Positions 44,468 to 53,418 of a DNA stretch of 64,000 bases are shown here, piece by piece. The DNA is taken from NCBI RefSeq assembly GCF_047556435.1, contig NZ_CP180210.1, forward strand, positions 124,001-188,000. The letters run 5' to 3'. This DNA is from Alteromonas sp047556435. Lineage in GTDB: Bacteria; Pseudomonadota; Gammaproteobacteria; Enterobacterales; Alteromonadaceae. The position numbers and the translations under genes are program-made. Positions within the stretch are counted from its first letter, which is position 1; each line of letters starts with the position of its first letter. The notes beneath the pieces are model-generated. The model did not search any database. It worked only from the letters and a program-made list of their open reading frames with translations, and was not told the origin of the DNA.

Positions 44468-46540
44468 ATGCAATCGTTAGCGCAGATGCCGGTCACCGCT
44501 TTAAAGGGCGTAGGGGCAAAAGTTGCCGAAAAGCTGGTAAAGCTACACCTGTTTACTGTACAGGATGTGCTGTTTCACCTGCCGCTTCGTTATGAAGATC
44601 GCACCCGTACCTATCAGGTACAGGAGTGTCGTCCCTTTACTCATGTGAGTATTCAGGGCGAGGTTAAAAGCGCAGATATTCAGTACGGTAAGAAGCGTAT
44701 GCTGGTAGTAAAAGTGTCAGACGGTACTGGCACTATCACGCTGCGTTTTTTTCACTTTGGCGCGGCGCAACGCAGCATCATGACTCCGGGAAACGAGGTA
44801 CGCTGCTTCGGCGAAGTCCGGGCTGGAAAGTGGGGGCTGGAGATGATGCACCCTGAGTTTTCCCTGGTGGACGATTCGACCGATCCCGCGACGGAAACGC
44901 TGACGCCCGTTTACCCTACCACCGAAGGGGTAAAGCAGCTCACACTACGAAACATGTCTGACCAAGCGCTTGGGCTGCTGGATAAAGGCGGCCTTGCTGA
45001 CCTGTTGCCAGAGGGAATGTACGAACAGCAGATATCGCTGAAAGCTGCGCTGCATCTGGTGCATCGTCCCCCGCCGGATGTGGCGGTGTCGCAACTGGAG
45101 GAGGGCGCGCATCCTGCCCAGTACCGGCTGATTATCGAAGAACTGCTTGCTCACCATTTAAGCGTGCTAAAAGTCCGTCAGCAGTCTGATGCCCAGCCTG
45201 GTATCGCGATAAACGTCAATCAGGCACTGATAGATCAGTTGCTGAATGCCTTACCGTTCTCTCCCACAGGCGCCCAGCAGCGTGTGGTAAATGATATTCA
45301 GCAGGATATGCAGCGGTCTCGTCCTATGATGCGGCTGGTGCAGGGCGACGTTGGCTCGGGTAAAACGCTGGTGGCGGCGTTGGCTGCACTTTCAGCAATT
45401 GGTGCCGGGTATCAGGTAGCGTTAATGGCGCCAACTGAACTGTTGGCTGAGCAACATGCAAACAACTTTCGTGAATGGCTCGCTCCTTTGGGGGTGGAAG
45501 TAGGCTGGCTGGCTGGAAAACTGAAGGGGAAAGCCCGCGAGGCTGTCATCGAGCGTCTCGCCAGCGGCGATATCCAGATGCTGGTGGGCACGCATGCGAT
45601 ATTCCAGGAGCAGGTGCATTATCAGCAACTGGCGCTGGTGATTGTGGATGAACAGCACCGTTTCGGCGTGCATCAGCGGCTGGCGCTACGTGAAAAAGGC
45701 GAGCTGCAGGGGCGTTTCCCGCACCAGCTGATCATGACCGCCACACCTATACCACGAACGCTGGCGATGACTGCTTATGCTGACCTGGATACTTCTGTCA
45801 TTGACGAGCTGCCGCCAGGCCGTTCGCCGGTAACCACCGTGGTATTGCCTGACAGTCGACGAGCCGATGTTATCGCCCGTGTGCACGAGGCCTGTAAAGA
45901 GCACGGCAGGCAGGCGTATTGGGTGTGTACATTGATAGATGAATCCGAAGTGCTGCAATGCCAGGCGGCCGAAGATGCCGCCATCACACTGCGCACGGCG
46001 TTACCCGATTTACGAGTAGGACTGGTACACGGTCGTCTGAAACCGGCGGAAAAGCAAGCGGTGATGGCTGCCTTCAAAGATGGCGAACTGGACTTACTGG
46101 TGGCTACCACCGTCATTGAAGTTGGCGTGGATGTACCTAACGCCAGTATCATGATCATTGAAAACCCGGAGCGACTTGGTCTGGCGCAGTTACATCAGTT
46201 ACGAGGACGGGTAGGGCGTGGCGCGGTAGAAAGCCAGTGTGTGTTGATGTACCAGAGCCCGCTGTCGAAAACCGCAACGCAACGTTTAGCAGTATTACGG
46301 GAGTCCAGTGATGGTTTTTATATTGCGCAGAAAGACCTGGAAATACGTGGCCCAGGAGAACTAATGGGAACGCGTCAAACGGGTATGGCCGAGCTGAAAA
46401 TTGCCGATCTGGTGCGTGATGCCGGTATCATTCCTCAGGTGCAGAATATCGCTTCTCACTTGTGGGAAAACTACCCGTCACACGCGCAAGCCATTATTAA
46501 CCGTTGGATAGGGCAAAAGGAGCAATATGGTCATGCCTGA
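44468..46540 (+). CDS. recG: ATP-dependent DNA helicase RecG
   Basis: The 690-residue helicase remodels stalled forks and branched DNA. An N-terminal wedge/OB domain (about 1-170) precedes the helicase core: Walker A GDVGSGKT near 295, DEQHRFG near 395, MTATPIPRTLAMTAY near 425, VATTVIEVGVDVPNA near 545 and QLRGRVGRG near 580. The C terminus has the TRG motif region LMGTRQTGMAEL. The gene ends inside the rsmJ start (14-bp overlap). Confidence 0.97.
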   Translation: MQSLAQMPVTALKGVGAKVAEKLVKLHLFTVQDVLFHLPLRYEDRTRTYQVQECRPFTHVSIQGEVKSADIQYGKKRMLVVKVSDGTGTITLRFFHFGAAQRSIMTPGNEVRCFGEVRAGKWGLEMMHPEFSLVDDSTDPATETLTPVYPTTEGVKQLTLRNMSDQALGLLDKGGLADLLPEGMYEQQISLKAALHLVHRPPPDVAVSQLEEGAHPAQYRLIIEELLAHHLSVLKVRQQSDAQPGIAINVNQALIDQLLNALPFSPTGAQQRVVNDIQQDMQRSRPMMRLVQGDVGSGKTLVAALAALSAIGAGYQVALMAPTELLAEQHANNFREWLAPLGVEVGWLAGKLKGKAREAVIERLASGDIQMLVGTHAIFQEQVHYQQLALVIVDEQHRFGVHQRLALREKGELQGRFPHQLIMTATPIPRTLAMTAYADLDTSVIDELPPGRSPVTTVVLPDSRRADVIARVHEACKEHGRQAYWVCTLIDESEVLQCQAAEDAAITLRTALPDLRVGLVHGRLKPAEKQAVMAAFKDGELDLLVATTVIEVGVDVPNASIMIIENPERLGLAQLHQLRGRVGRGAVESQCVLMYQSPLSKTATQRLAVLRESSDGFYIAQKDLEIRGPGELMGTRQTGMAELKIADLVRDAGIIPQVQNIASHLWENYPSHAQAIINRWIGQKEQYGHA

Positions 46541-47294
46541 TGTGACGATGTTTTTTCCACACAACGGTGACGCTGCAGAAGTCGGGCTGGCCGAACGTAT
46601 TGCTGAAAAATGGCAATTCAACCTGGTGCAAAACCCGCCATCTCAGGCACTGGCACTGGTAATTGAAAACGGACAGCTAAGCCTGAAAGACTGTGGTGAT
46701 CCCAAGCAACTACCTGTCTCGGTAGATTTTCTTTCCGGAAGCAGTACCTACCGGCAGCAGCATGGCGGGGGCAAAGGCGAGCCGGTGGTTAAAGCTATCG
46801 GCCTCAAAGGCCACGACAATTATCACGTGATAGACGCCACGCCTGGCCTGGGAAGAGACGCCTTTGTGCTGGCAAGTGTTGGTTGTCATGTCACGATGAT
46901 TGAGCGTTCACCCGTGGTAGCGGCGTTGCTGGAAGATGGAATAAGACGGCTGGAAGAGGCGGGCAACACCATCGCTGAAAGATTAACCTTGTGTCATGGC
47001 AATAGTGCACAGGTGATGCAATACTGGGATGGTGGTCACGTGGACGCGGTCTATCTGGACCCGATGTTTCCGCACCGGAAAAAGTCGGCACTGGTGAAAA
47101 AAGAAATGCGGATTTTCCAACAGTTATTGGGAAATGATGAGGATGCAAATCTTCTGCTGCCTCCGGCACTAGCGTTAGCTAAGCACAGAGTAGTGGTGAA
47201 GCGTCCCAATAACGCCGACGTATTGAATGGGCATAAGCCCAGCATGGCGATAACAAGTAAAAAGCATCGATTTGATGTGTATATAAGCCCATAG
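46527..47294 (+). CDS. rsmJ: 16S rRNA (guanine(1516)-N(2))-methyltransferase
   Basis: The 255-residue SAM-dependent enzyme modifies G1516 of 16S rRNA. Family features are KAIGLKGHDNYHVIDATPGLGRDAFVLASVG near 90-120 (SAM loop: DATPGLGRDAF), ERSPVVAALLEDG near 128, AVYLDPMFPHRKKSALVKKEM near 175 (catalytic DPMFP) and the C-terminal RFDVYISP. Two ATGs (46527, 46533) are possible. It overlaps recG, so translation is probably coupled. Confidence 0.95.
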   Translation: MVMPDVTMFFPHNGDAAEVGLAERIAEKWQFNLVQNPPSQALALVIENGQLSLKDCGDPKQLPVSVDFLSGSSTYRQQHGGGKGEPVVKAIGLKGHDNYHVIDATPGLGRDAFVLASVGCHVTMIERSPVVAALLEDGIRRLEEAGNTIAERLTLCHGNSAQVMQYWDGGHVDAVYLDPMFPHRKKSALVKKEMRIFQQLLGNDEDANLLLPPALALAKHRVVVKRPNNADVLNGHKPSMAITSKKHRFDVYISP

Positions 47295-47303
47295 GAGATC
47301 TAT

Positions 47304-47777
47304 ATGATTGAAGTTGGAAGCACCCTGCCTGAAGTTGATTTTAGCCAGTTAAAAAACGGCGAAATGACCAACCCTAAAACCAATGATCTGTTCGGTGATA
47401 AGCGGGTAGTATTGTTTGCTGTTCCCGGCGCATTCACACCTACCTGTTCTACTGCGCACTTACCCGGCTATGTCGCGCTGGCTGATAAAATCAAAGCAAA
47501 AGGAATCGACTCAATTATCTGTCTGTCGGTGAATGATGCTTTCGTGATGGACGCCTGGGGCAAGGCCAATAATGCTGAAGAGATCGAAATGATTGGCGAC
47601 GGTAATGCAAACTTTACCAAGTCAATTGGTCTTGATATCGATACCAGTACATTCGGCGGCACGCGTTCGCTGCGCTATGCCATGATTGTTAATGATTGTC
47701 GTGTAGAAAAAATTAACGTAGAAGATCCGGGCAGGTTTGAAGTTAGCGACGCAGAGACTATTCTCAATAGCCTGTGA
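47304..47777 (+). CDS. Peroxiredoxin (Prx5-like)
   Basis: The 157-residue cytosolic peroxiredoxin carries the peroxidatic motif VPGAFTPTCSTAHLPGY near 38-54 and the resolving-site region SLRYAMIVNDCRVEKINVE near 118. The absence of a fused glutaredoxin domain suggests that free glutathione or a separate glutaredoxin/thioredoxin reduces it. It lies 9 bp after rsmJ with a GGAG ribosome-binding site and probably shares its transcript. Confidence 0.93.
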   Translation: MIEVGSTLPEVDFSQLKNGEMTNPKTNDLFGDKRVVLFAVPGAFTPTCSTAHLPGYVALADKIKAKGIDSIICLSVNDAFVMDAWGKANNAEEIEMIGDGNANFTKSIGLDIDTSTFGGTRSLRYAMIVNDCRVEKINVEDPGRFEVSDAETILNSL

Positions 47778-47858
47778 AAAACAAGAAATATACATATATT
47801 TTTAAGTTTTAAAGAATATCTTAATAATCAGTCATAATTTTTGATGAAATTCAATTAG

Positions 47859-47886
47859 GCTGATGGTATGATTTTTTACCATCAGC
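47859..47886. promoter_or_regulatory. Hairpin in the AT-rich leader before the LuxR-type gene
   Basis: GCTGATGGTA and TACCATCAGC form a perfect 10-bp stem around an 8-nt T-rich loop within a very AT-rich stretch (47778-47880). It may be the terminator of the rsmJ-peroxiredoxin transcript, although no T run follows, or an element in the leader of the downstream regulator gene. Confidence 0.4.
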
Positions 47887-48002
47887 AATCCTCTTTATCG
47901 TGTATAGCCGTCCAGGCTAGTCTGTTGCGAGTTCCTTAGTTTAAATCGTTGCCATTTGTGAAGTTTCGGCGCAGTACACCTTGTTGCCCAGGGAGGGTAT
48001 CT

Positions 48003-48689
48003 ATGCGTGAACCACCACCGAAGTCACATCTTTTTGTAGTGACACAGGCCCGTCAGTCTGACCAGACCGAACAGAGCCGTCAGACAGACTTTTTTACAGG
48101 TTTACTTAAAACCTGTGGCTATAACTTTACTATCGTTCATCACGTTGGGCAGTTACCTGAAACGGCAGAACAAGATGTGGTGTTCTACGATTCTGCTAAC
48201 GCCGCGTCTATTATGCCGGCGTATTCAGAGTATCAGGGAAGTGCGCGCTGGGTATTATTTAACCTGCAACGTGATGCGCTGGATGAGTCCGGCGCTATCG
48301 TTGCCGGCATTGAGGGCGCGTTTTATGTGGAAGATCCCCCGGAACTTATTATGAAAGGGCTGCGGCGCATCCATACACGGGATGTCTGGTTTTGTCGCTC
48401 GTCAATAAACAGCGCTATCAGGCAAATGCGTGCGAAGCTGAAAAATGCATTCTGGTCAGAAAAGTCCATGTCACCGCCACTGGTAACGACTGACACACCT
48501 CTGACGAAACGCGAACTGTCAATTGTGAAGCTGGTTTCCGAGGGGGCGCAAAATAAAGAAATTGCCGAGCAGCTTCACATCAGTATTAATACCGTAAAAA
48601 CGCATATATACAGTATTTTCAGAAAAACCCGTTCCAGAAATCGTATTGAGCTGCTGTTCTGGTGTCAGAACTATATGAATCACGGCTGA
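48003..48689 (+). CDS. LuxR-type helix-turn-helix regulator (CsgD-like layout)
   Basis: GGGAGG before the ATG at 48003 supports a 228-residue product. The C-terminal LuxR DNA-binding domain (about 158-222) reads LTKRELSIVKLVSEGAQNKEIAEQL then HISINTVKTHIYSIFRKTRSRNR when split. The N-terminal 150 residues resemble a degenerate receiver/CsgD-type domain without the usual phosphoacceptor context, so control by phosphorylation is doubtful. It could regulate matrix, adhesion or surface genes, but no target is seen nearby. It is monocistronic. Confidence 0.85.
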   Translation: MREPPPKSHLFVVTQARQSDQTEQSRQTDFFTGLLKTCGYNFTIVHHVGQLPETAEQDVVFYDSANAASIMPAYSEYQGSARWVLFNLQRDALDESGAIVAGIEGAFYVEDPPELIMKGLRRIHTRDVWFCRSSINSAIRQMRAKLKNAFWSEKSMSPPLVTTDTPLTKRELSIVKLVSEGAQNKEIAEQLHISINTVKTHIYSIFRKTRSRNRIELLFWCQNYMNHG

Positions 48690-48836
48690 CAGCAAACCAA
48701 AATACATCTGGTAAGTCCGGCCCCACCGTTTACAGGAACACCCACAAGCTGCCCGGGTAGTGCTATAATCCGCGCGGTTAGCAAACAGGCGCGGTAAGGC
48801 GTCCTGAGCTACCGGATTCAGACAGTGGGGACAAGC

Positions 48837-50018
48837 GTGATTCAGAAAGATGTGATTGTAATTGGTGCCGGTGCCGCCGGTCTTTTTTGTGCTGCGGAGG
48901 CCGGAAAGCGGGGGCGCACTGTCGCCGTTTTGGATCATGCGAAAAAGGTAGGCCGCAAGATCCTGATGTCAGGCGGAGGCCGCTGCAATTTCACTAACAT
49001 GTATGCCAGCCCTGAGAATTTTTTGTCGCAAAACCCTCACTTCTGCAAGTCTGCGCTCAGCCGTTATACCCAGTGGGATTTTATTGCGCTGGTTAGTGAA
49101 TACGGCATTCCTTACCATGAGAAAACCCTCGGCCAGCTGTTTTGTGATGAGTCCGCCTCCGACATTGTCAATATGCTGATGAGTGAGTGTGATAAGGCTG
49201 GGGTAACCGTCACTACCCGATGTGAAATTCTCGGTGTGGAAAAGCTGGATGCGGGTTACCACCTGAAAACCTCGCTCGGCGACTACCAGTGTGAATCGCT
49301 GGTGATAGCAACAGGTGGATTAAGTATGCCGAAACTAGGCGCGACGCCATTCGGGTACCAGATTGCCGAGCAGTTCGGCTTGCCAGTACTACCCACACGA
49401 GCAGGCCTGGTGCCCTTTACGCTGCACGATGCACAAAAGCAGGTGCTTAGCGAATTAAGCGGGGTGGCCATTGATGTCAGTGCCGCATGTAACGATATGT
49501 TGTTCAAAGAAGCGATGTTGTTTACCCATCGCGGGTTAAGCGGGCCGTCCATGCTGCAGATTTCCTCCTATTGGCACCCGGGCGATACCTTAAGCATTAA
49601 CACGTTGCCAGCCGGTGATGCCCTCGCGTTTCTTGAAGAGGCAAAAAAGACCTCACCTGATGCGCAGTTGTCTACCTGTCTGGCAAAGCTCTTCCCTAAG
49701 CGCGTGGTGCAAACCCTTATCGACTTCAACGCCTGGCCAAATAAACCGGTGAAGCAGCTCACCCACACCGAGGTGGCCGCGATTGCTGAGGCCTTGGAGA
49801 ACTGGGAAATTAAACCGAATGGCACGGAAGGCTATCGTACCGCAGAGGTGACACTGGGGGGTGTGGATACCCATGCACTGTCGTCAAAAACAATGATGGC
49901 AAAGGATGTCGAAGGGCTATATTTTATCGGTGAAGTTGTTGATGTTACCGGCTGGCTTGGCGGGTACAACTTTCAGTGGGCGTGGTCGTCAGGCTGGGCT
50001 GCCGGGCAGGTAGTCTGA
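48837..50018 (+). CDS. NAD(P)/FAD-dependent oxidoreductase, HI0933/YhiN family
   Basis: The GTG at 48837 lies 5 bp after GGGGA and gives 393 residues; a GTG four codons earlier is possible. The dinucleotide-binding motif VIVIGAGAAGLFCAAEAGKRG is at 5-25 (GAGAAG core). Further family marks are GGGRCNFTN near 48, ATGGLSMPKLGATPFGY near 160, FTHRGLSGPSMLQISSYW near 225 and GEVVDVTGWLGGYNFQWAWSSG near 365. The physiological substrate of the family is unknown. Confidence 0.92.
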   Translation: MIQKDVIVIGAGAAGLFCAAEAGKRGRTVAVLDHAKKVGRKILMSGGGRCNFTNMYASPENFLSQNPHFCKSALSRYTQWDFIALVSEYGIPYHEKTLGQLFCDESASDIVNMLMSECDKAGVTVTTRCEILGVEKLDAGYHLKTSLGDYQCESLVIATGGLSMPKLGATPFGYQIAEQFGLPVLPTRAGLVPFTLHDAQKQVLSELSGVAIDVSAACNDMLFKEAMLFTHRGLSGPSMLQISSYWHPGDTLSINTLPAGDALAFLEEAKKTSPDAQLSTCLAKLFPKRVVQTLIDFNAWPNKPVKQLTHTEVAAIAEALENWEIKPNGTEGYRTAEVTLGGVDTHALSSKTMMAKDVEGLYFIGEVVDVTGWLGGYNFQWAWSSGWAAGQVV

Positions 50019-50072
50019 GAAAGCTTAATATCGTCTGTGCCTAAAAATTACGACATTATCCGGACTAGTAGA

Positions 50073-50579
50073 ATGAAATCTTTACTGTGTGCTGTACTCC
50101 TTGCTATCAGCTTTCATGCAATGGCAAAAGACGACCTTTCGAACCTGCGCTTCTTAGCTGACGGTCAGCAGTCACCTTCAGCCGATTTAAGCGCATTGAG
50201 CTGGCTTGCCGGCCATTGGCAAGGTAATGCCTTTGGTGGCCTGGTTGAAGAAATCTGGGCTCCGGCGGTAGGCGGCAGTATGATGGGCGCGTTTAAACTG
50301 GTTGTCGAGAATCAGGTCAGGTTTTACGAAATAGAAACCATTTCAGAAGAGAACGGCACGCTGGTGTTCAGGCTTAAACATTTCAACAGTGATTTGACAG
50401 GTTGGGAGGAAAAGAACGACAGTATGGAATTCAAACTGGTAGAGGTTACTGAGAACCGTGTTTATTTTAACGGCCTGACTATTGAGAAGGTCAGTGACAA
50501 TAGCATCACGATGTATGTCGCACTGGAAAACGGCGACAAGGTGACAGAAGGCGTGTTCGCATACACGCGGTATGAATAG
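50073..50579 (+). CDS. DUF6265-like exported protein
   Basis: The ATG at 50073 yields 168 residues with a signal peptide (about 1-18, ending AMAKD). The mature protein has LSWLAGHWQGNAFGGLVEEIW near 42, PAVGGSMMGAFKLV and a beta-rich lipocalin-like pattern typical of DUF6265. The function is unknown; a small hydrophobic ligand would fit the fold. It follows the YhiN-type gene by 54 bp and may be co-transcribed with it. Confidence 0.8.
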   Translation: MKSLLCAVLLAISFHAMAKDDLSNLRFLADGQQSPSADLSALSWLAGHWQGNAFGGLVEEIWAPAVGGSMMGAFKLVVENQVRFYEIETISEENGTLVFRLKHFNSDLTGWEEKNDSMEFKLVEVTENRVYFNGLTIEKVSDNSITMYVALENGDKVTEGVFAYTRYE

Positions 50580-50609
50580 CACCGCTTCAGATTTACGCTT
50601 TATCGTAGT

Positions 50610-50714
50610 AAGGTGCTGAGGCCGCAGGGAAAGTGCTACTCTTTTAAGCACAAAGATCAATTGCGCAACGAAACCATCGGCTGGCTGGATAAGTATCTTA
50701 AGTCTGCACGCTAA
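50610..50714 (+). pseudogene. Possible remnant of a hydrolase C terminus
   Basis: An open frame ending in a TAA at 50712 reads KVLRPQGKCYSFKHK then DQLRNETIGWLDKYLKSAR. The end, with a WLDKYL-type last helix, resembles the C terminus of prolyl-oligopeptidase/dienelactone-hydrolase proteins. No start codon or catalytic region precedes it. It is read as a possible decayed gene fragment and could equally be chance. Confidence 0.25.
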
Positions 50715-50795
50715 CTGCCAATTTGCTGTCCTGCATTTGAGGAAAACCCGCTTATCCCGTATGGTGCACACAGGTTAAAGGAAAGCGGACATACC

Positions 50796-51416
50796 GTGAC
50801 TCAACAAGCATCGCAACCAAATAATGCGTTGGTGACTCTGCTCGCACAGTGGCAGGATAAGCTGCGAGAGGGCACCAGCGAGTATGCGCTTATCCGTGCA
50901 CTGCAGGCGAAGCCGCTGGCATTTTTCTCTGAGCAGGCCATGCGCGACCCGCTGCTGCTTTTTCAAACCCACTTTGCGCTTTATAACGCGCTTTATCAGC
51001 TCAAAGATATATGGCTGGAAAGCCAGCAGGGGCTGCTGGAAATACACGGAACGCGCATTCATCTGCGTGCTTATCAGCCTCAGGACCCGGCCTTAACCCA
51101 CGCCGATCCTCTGCGGACCTACTATCTGGACTGGAGCAATTTCGATACTACCGCTAAGCATGACGTCGAGGAGTTACTGGATACGTTTTGGTCCCGGATG
51201 ACGGGCGAAGAGGCTGTAACTCGGTTAGATCGACAACGTATTGACGAGGCGATGGCAGTATTGGACATTGCCAGCGATATGCATCTGAGCAAGGCGTTGT
51301 TGAAGCGTCAGTATAGAAAGCGATTGCACGACTGTCACCCGGATAAAGGCGGACGTGCAGAAGATACCCGCAACGTGGTAAGCGCCTATTCAGTACTGCT
51401 GCCGCTTAGTTCATAA
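50796..51416 (+). CDS. DnaJ-related protein with a C-terminal J-like domain
   Basis: The GTG at 50796 gives 206 residues. The N-terminal 140 residues (ALVTLLAQWQDKL, FFSEQAMRDPLLLFQTHFALYNALYQLKD) match the DNAJ-related family, and the C-terminal 60 form a short J domain with HDCHPDKGG (HPD motif) near 183. It could act as a DnaK co-chaperone. The C-terminal helix is cut short after AYSVLLPLSS, and the TAA stop comes from a repeat that begins at 51412. The normal C terminus may therefore have been replaced. Confidence 0.82.
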   Translation: MTQQASQPNNALVTLLAQWQDKLREGTSEYALIRALQAKPLAFFSEQAMRDPLLLFQTHFALYNALYQLKDIWLESQQGLLEIHGTRIHLRAYQPQDPALTHADPLRTYYLDWSNFDTTAKHDVEELLDTFWSRMTGEEAVTRLDRQRIDEAMAVLDIASDMHLSKALLKRQYRKRLHDCHPDKGGRAEDTRNVVSAYSVLLPLSS

Positions 51417-51520
51417 GTGGGCGATAACACAGCATAACTCACTAACAAACGCTGCCCGCTGGGTTCGGCTAAACGCGCTTATCCCGAACAAAATTAGTAC
51501 CGCAAAGATCAACAGACCCT
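51412..51520. mobile_element. Remnant of the MITE-like element seen at 21438
   Basis: From CATAAGTGGGCGATAAC this 109-bp stretch follows the internal and right part of the 21438 element and ends with the same type of inverted end (AAAGATCAACAGACCCT). The left end is missing, and the 70-bp segment between the two AAACGCGTTT palindromes of the first copy is absent. Its left border contains the TAA stop of the DnaJ-related gene, and its right border contains the stop of the TetR gene on the minus strand. Confidence 0.75.
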
Positions 51521-52133
51521 AGTGATTTTTGAGCGGCTGAAAGAACATTTCCATTAACAGCGGTGCCTCCTCATGAATAGCGAAGCTCTCAGGATCATCC
51601 AGAAACTCAACCACTACTCCCCGGAAATAACAGTTTAACGCCCGCGTTAACAGCTGTGGGTTGGCATCAAAAGGCAACTTTCCTGCTTTTTTGGCTCTTT
51701 CGAAATAAGCGGTAAATACGGCTGATGTTTTGCGTTTCTTCTCGTTAAAGGCGTCTTTACTGGATTCCATCTCGCCACTGTAATCACACTTCAGCAAAAA
51801 CAGAGTAAGCACTTTTTGCTTTTGCGGCTCATAATGTAACTCGACGAGGATTTGCGTGCAGATTTCCTGTAACTGACCGACAGGATCCGGGTGTTCAACT
51901 TCCAGGCCTTCCAAAATTTTCTGAATAAAAGGAGTATGTAGCCGTTCATGTAACGCGTCGAAAATTTCCTGCTTGTTTTTGAAGTGCCAGTAAACGGCGC
52001 CGCGTGTCACCTCTGCTGCTTTTGCGACATTCTCTAGAGAGGCTCTGGCGACTCCGCGTTCACTGAATACCTCGACAGCTGCATCCAGTATGGATTGCCG
52101 GGTTTGATCTGCTTCTTCTTTGGTTCGACGCAT
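51519..52133 (-). CDS. acrR: TetR family repressor of the adjacent RND pump (AcrR-like)
   Basis: The 204-residue protein has an N-terminal TetR helix-turn-helix (about 10-56; ASLENVAKAAEVTRGAVYWHF) and a TetR_C-like ligand domain (MEMFFQPLKNH end). It is divergent from the adaptor/pump genes. An 18-bp near-palindrome very like the E. coli acrAB operator lies in the shared promoter. It should repress the pump and release it on binding toxic compounds. The stop codon overlaps the end of the MITE remnant. Confidence 0.92.
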   Translation of the reverse strand: MRRTKEEADQTRQSILDAAVEVFSERGVARASLENVAKAAEVTRGAVYWHFKNKQEIFDALHERLHTPFIQKILEGLEVEHPDPVGQLQEICTQILVELHYEPQKQKVLTLFLLKCDYSGEMESSKDAFNEKKRKTSAVFTAYFERAKKAGKLPFDANPQLLTRALNCYFRGVVVEFLDDPESFAIHEEAPLLMEMFFQPLKNH

Positions 52134-52162
52134 AAGGTATACCGATTATTAAATTGACAAAC

Positions 52163-52180
52163 ATACATACATGAATGTAT
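52163..52180. promoter_or_regulatory. AcrR-like operator overlapping the pump promoter
   Basis: ATACATACATGAATGTAT is a near-palindrome closely resembling the known E. coli AcrR operator. It sits between a TTGACA -35 box (52154-52159) and a TATTTT -10 box about 18 bp further on. Binding here would block transcription of the pump genes. Confidence 0.8.
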
Positions 52181-52242
52181 TTTAAATTAAACTGAAACTA
52201 CGTCTTTGTCCAGCTTTAGCTTAACGATTGGAATTTTACATT

Positions 52243-53400
52243 ATGAGTCAACGCGTTTTACTGCTTTGTGCAGTGATTTCTTTTGGGTTTCTGACAGCAT
52301 GCTCTGAACAGAGTGAGCAAGCACAGGCCGGTCAGGCGCAGGCTCAGCCAGCGCCACGCGTCTCAGTGACGACCATTTCCAGACAACCGGTGACATTTGA
52401 AGTTGTATTGCCAGGTCGTATAACGCCTTTCAGGCAATCACAGGTTCGCCCGCAGGTGGATGGAGTTATCACAGAACGTCTGTTTGAGGAAGGCGCGCAG
52501 GTAGAGAAAGGACAGCAGTTGTATCAGATTGACGATGCCCGATACAGTGCCCAGCTCAACAGCGCAGTCGCTGATCTGAGAAGTGCCGAAGCCAACCTGA
52601 AAACACTGGAAGCCAAAGCCCGTCGTTATGAAGATCTGGTAAGCCGAAACGCCATCAGTCGTCAGGAATTTGATGACGTTATTGCTCAGAAAGATCAGGC
52701 AGTAGCCTCTATCAATGTGGCAAAAGCCGCTGTTGACCTGGCGCAGGTGAACCTGGATTACACTAAGGTGTATGCACCCATCAGCGGGCAAATCAGCCGC
52801 TCTTACGTCACCGAAGGTACACTCGTTACCACCAATCAAAGCCAGCAGTTAGCTACGATCACGCAATTAAATCCTATCTATGTCGATATGCAGGAGTCCG
52901 GTAAGGCCATTGTCACAATTCGTCGTGAAATGCAGCGCCAGCAGGAGCTGCCGGTGTCATTGTCATTTGATGAGGCGGCGGTAGACAAATACGAACACAA
53001 AGGCGTGGTGAAGTTTTCAGAAGTCACGGTTGAACAAACTACCGGTTCAGTCACCCTGCGCGCAGAAGTGCCTAACCCTGATGGACTGCTGATGCCAGGC
53101 ATGTTTGTGAAAGCGCACGTTATCACGGATGAAAAAGACGCGCTGCTTGTGCCTCAGCGTGCTACCACGCGTCAACCAGATGGCTCGCTGACAGTATTTG
53201 TTGTGAATGCCAGCGACGAAGTAGAGCCTCGTCAGATTCAAACTACGGATATCTATCAGGATCAGTACGTGGTGGCCTCCGGCCTTAGTGCAGGAGATCG
53301 TGTCATCGTGACGGGCTATCAAAAGGTCCAGCCCGGCATGAAAGTGAATGCCTCCGAATGGAAGGCCGGTGGCACAAATGCCTCACAAACACAGCAATAA
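52243..53400 (+). CDS. acrA: RND efflux periplasmic adaptor lipoprotein (AcrA type)
   Basis: From the ATG at 52243 the product has 385 residues. The lipoprotein signal ends in the lipobox LTAC (Cys near 21), followed by a Gln/Ala-rich linker. Order of domains: beta-barrel start VTFEVVLPGRITPFRQSQVRPQ, lipoyl half VDGVITERLFEEGAQVEKGQQLYQID, coiled-coil hairpin (about 95-175), second lipoyl half and membrane-proximal domain. It bridges the AcrB-type pump and a TolC-type channel, and is the first gene after the operator. Confidence 0.95.
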   Translation: MSQRVLLLCAVISFGFLTACSEQSEQAQAGQAQAQPAPRVSVTTISRQPVTFEVVLPGRITPFRQSQVRPQVDGVITERLFEEGAQVEKGQQLYQIDDARYSAQLNSAVADLRSAEANLKTLEAKARRYEDLVSRNAISRQEFDDVIAQKDQAVASINVAKAAVDLAQVNLDYTKVYAPISGQISRSYVTEGTLVTTNQSQQLATITQLNPIYVDMQESGKAIVTIRREMQRQQELPVSLSFDEAAVDKYEHKGVVKFSEVTVEQTTGSVTLRAEVPNPDGLLMPGMFVKAHVITDEKDALLVPQRATTRQPDGSLTVFVVNASDEVEPRQIQTTDIYQDQYVVASGLSAGDRVIVTGYQKVQPGMKVNASEWKAGGTNASQTQQ

Positions 53401-53418
53401 GCGAGAAGAGTAGATCCT

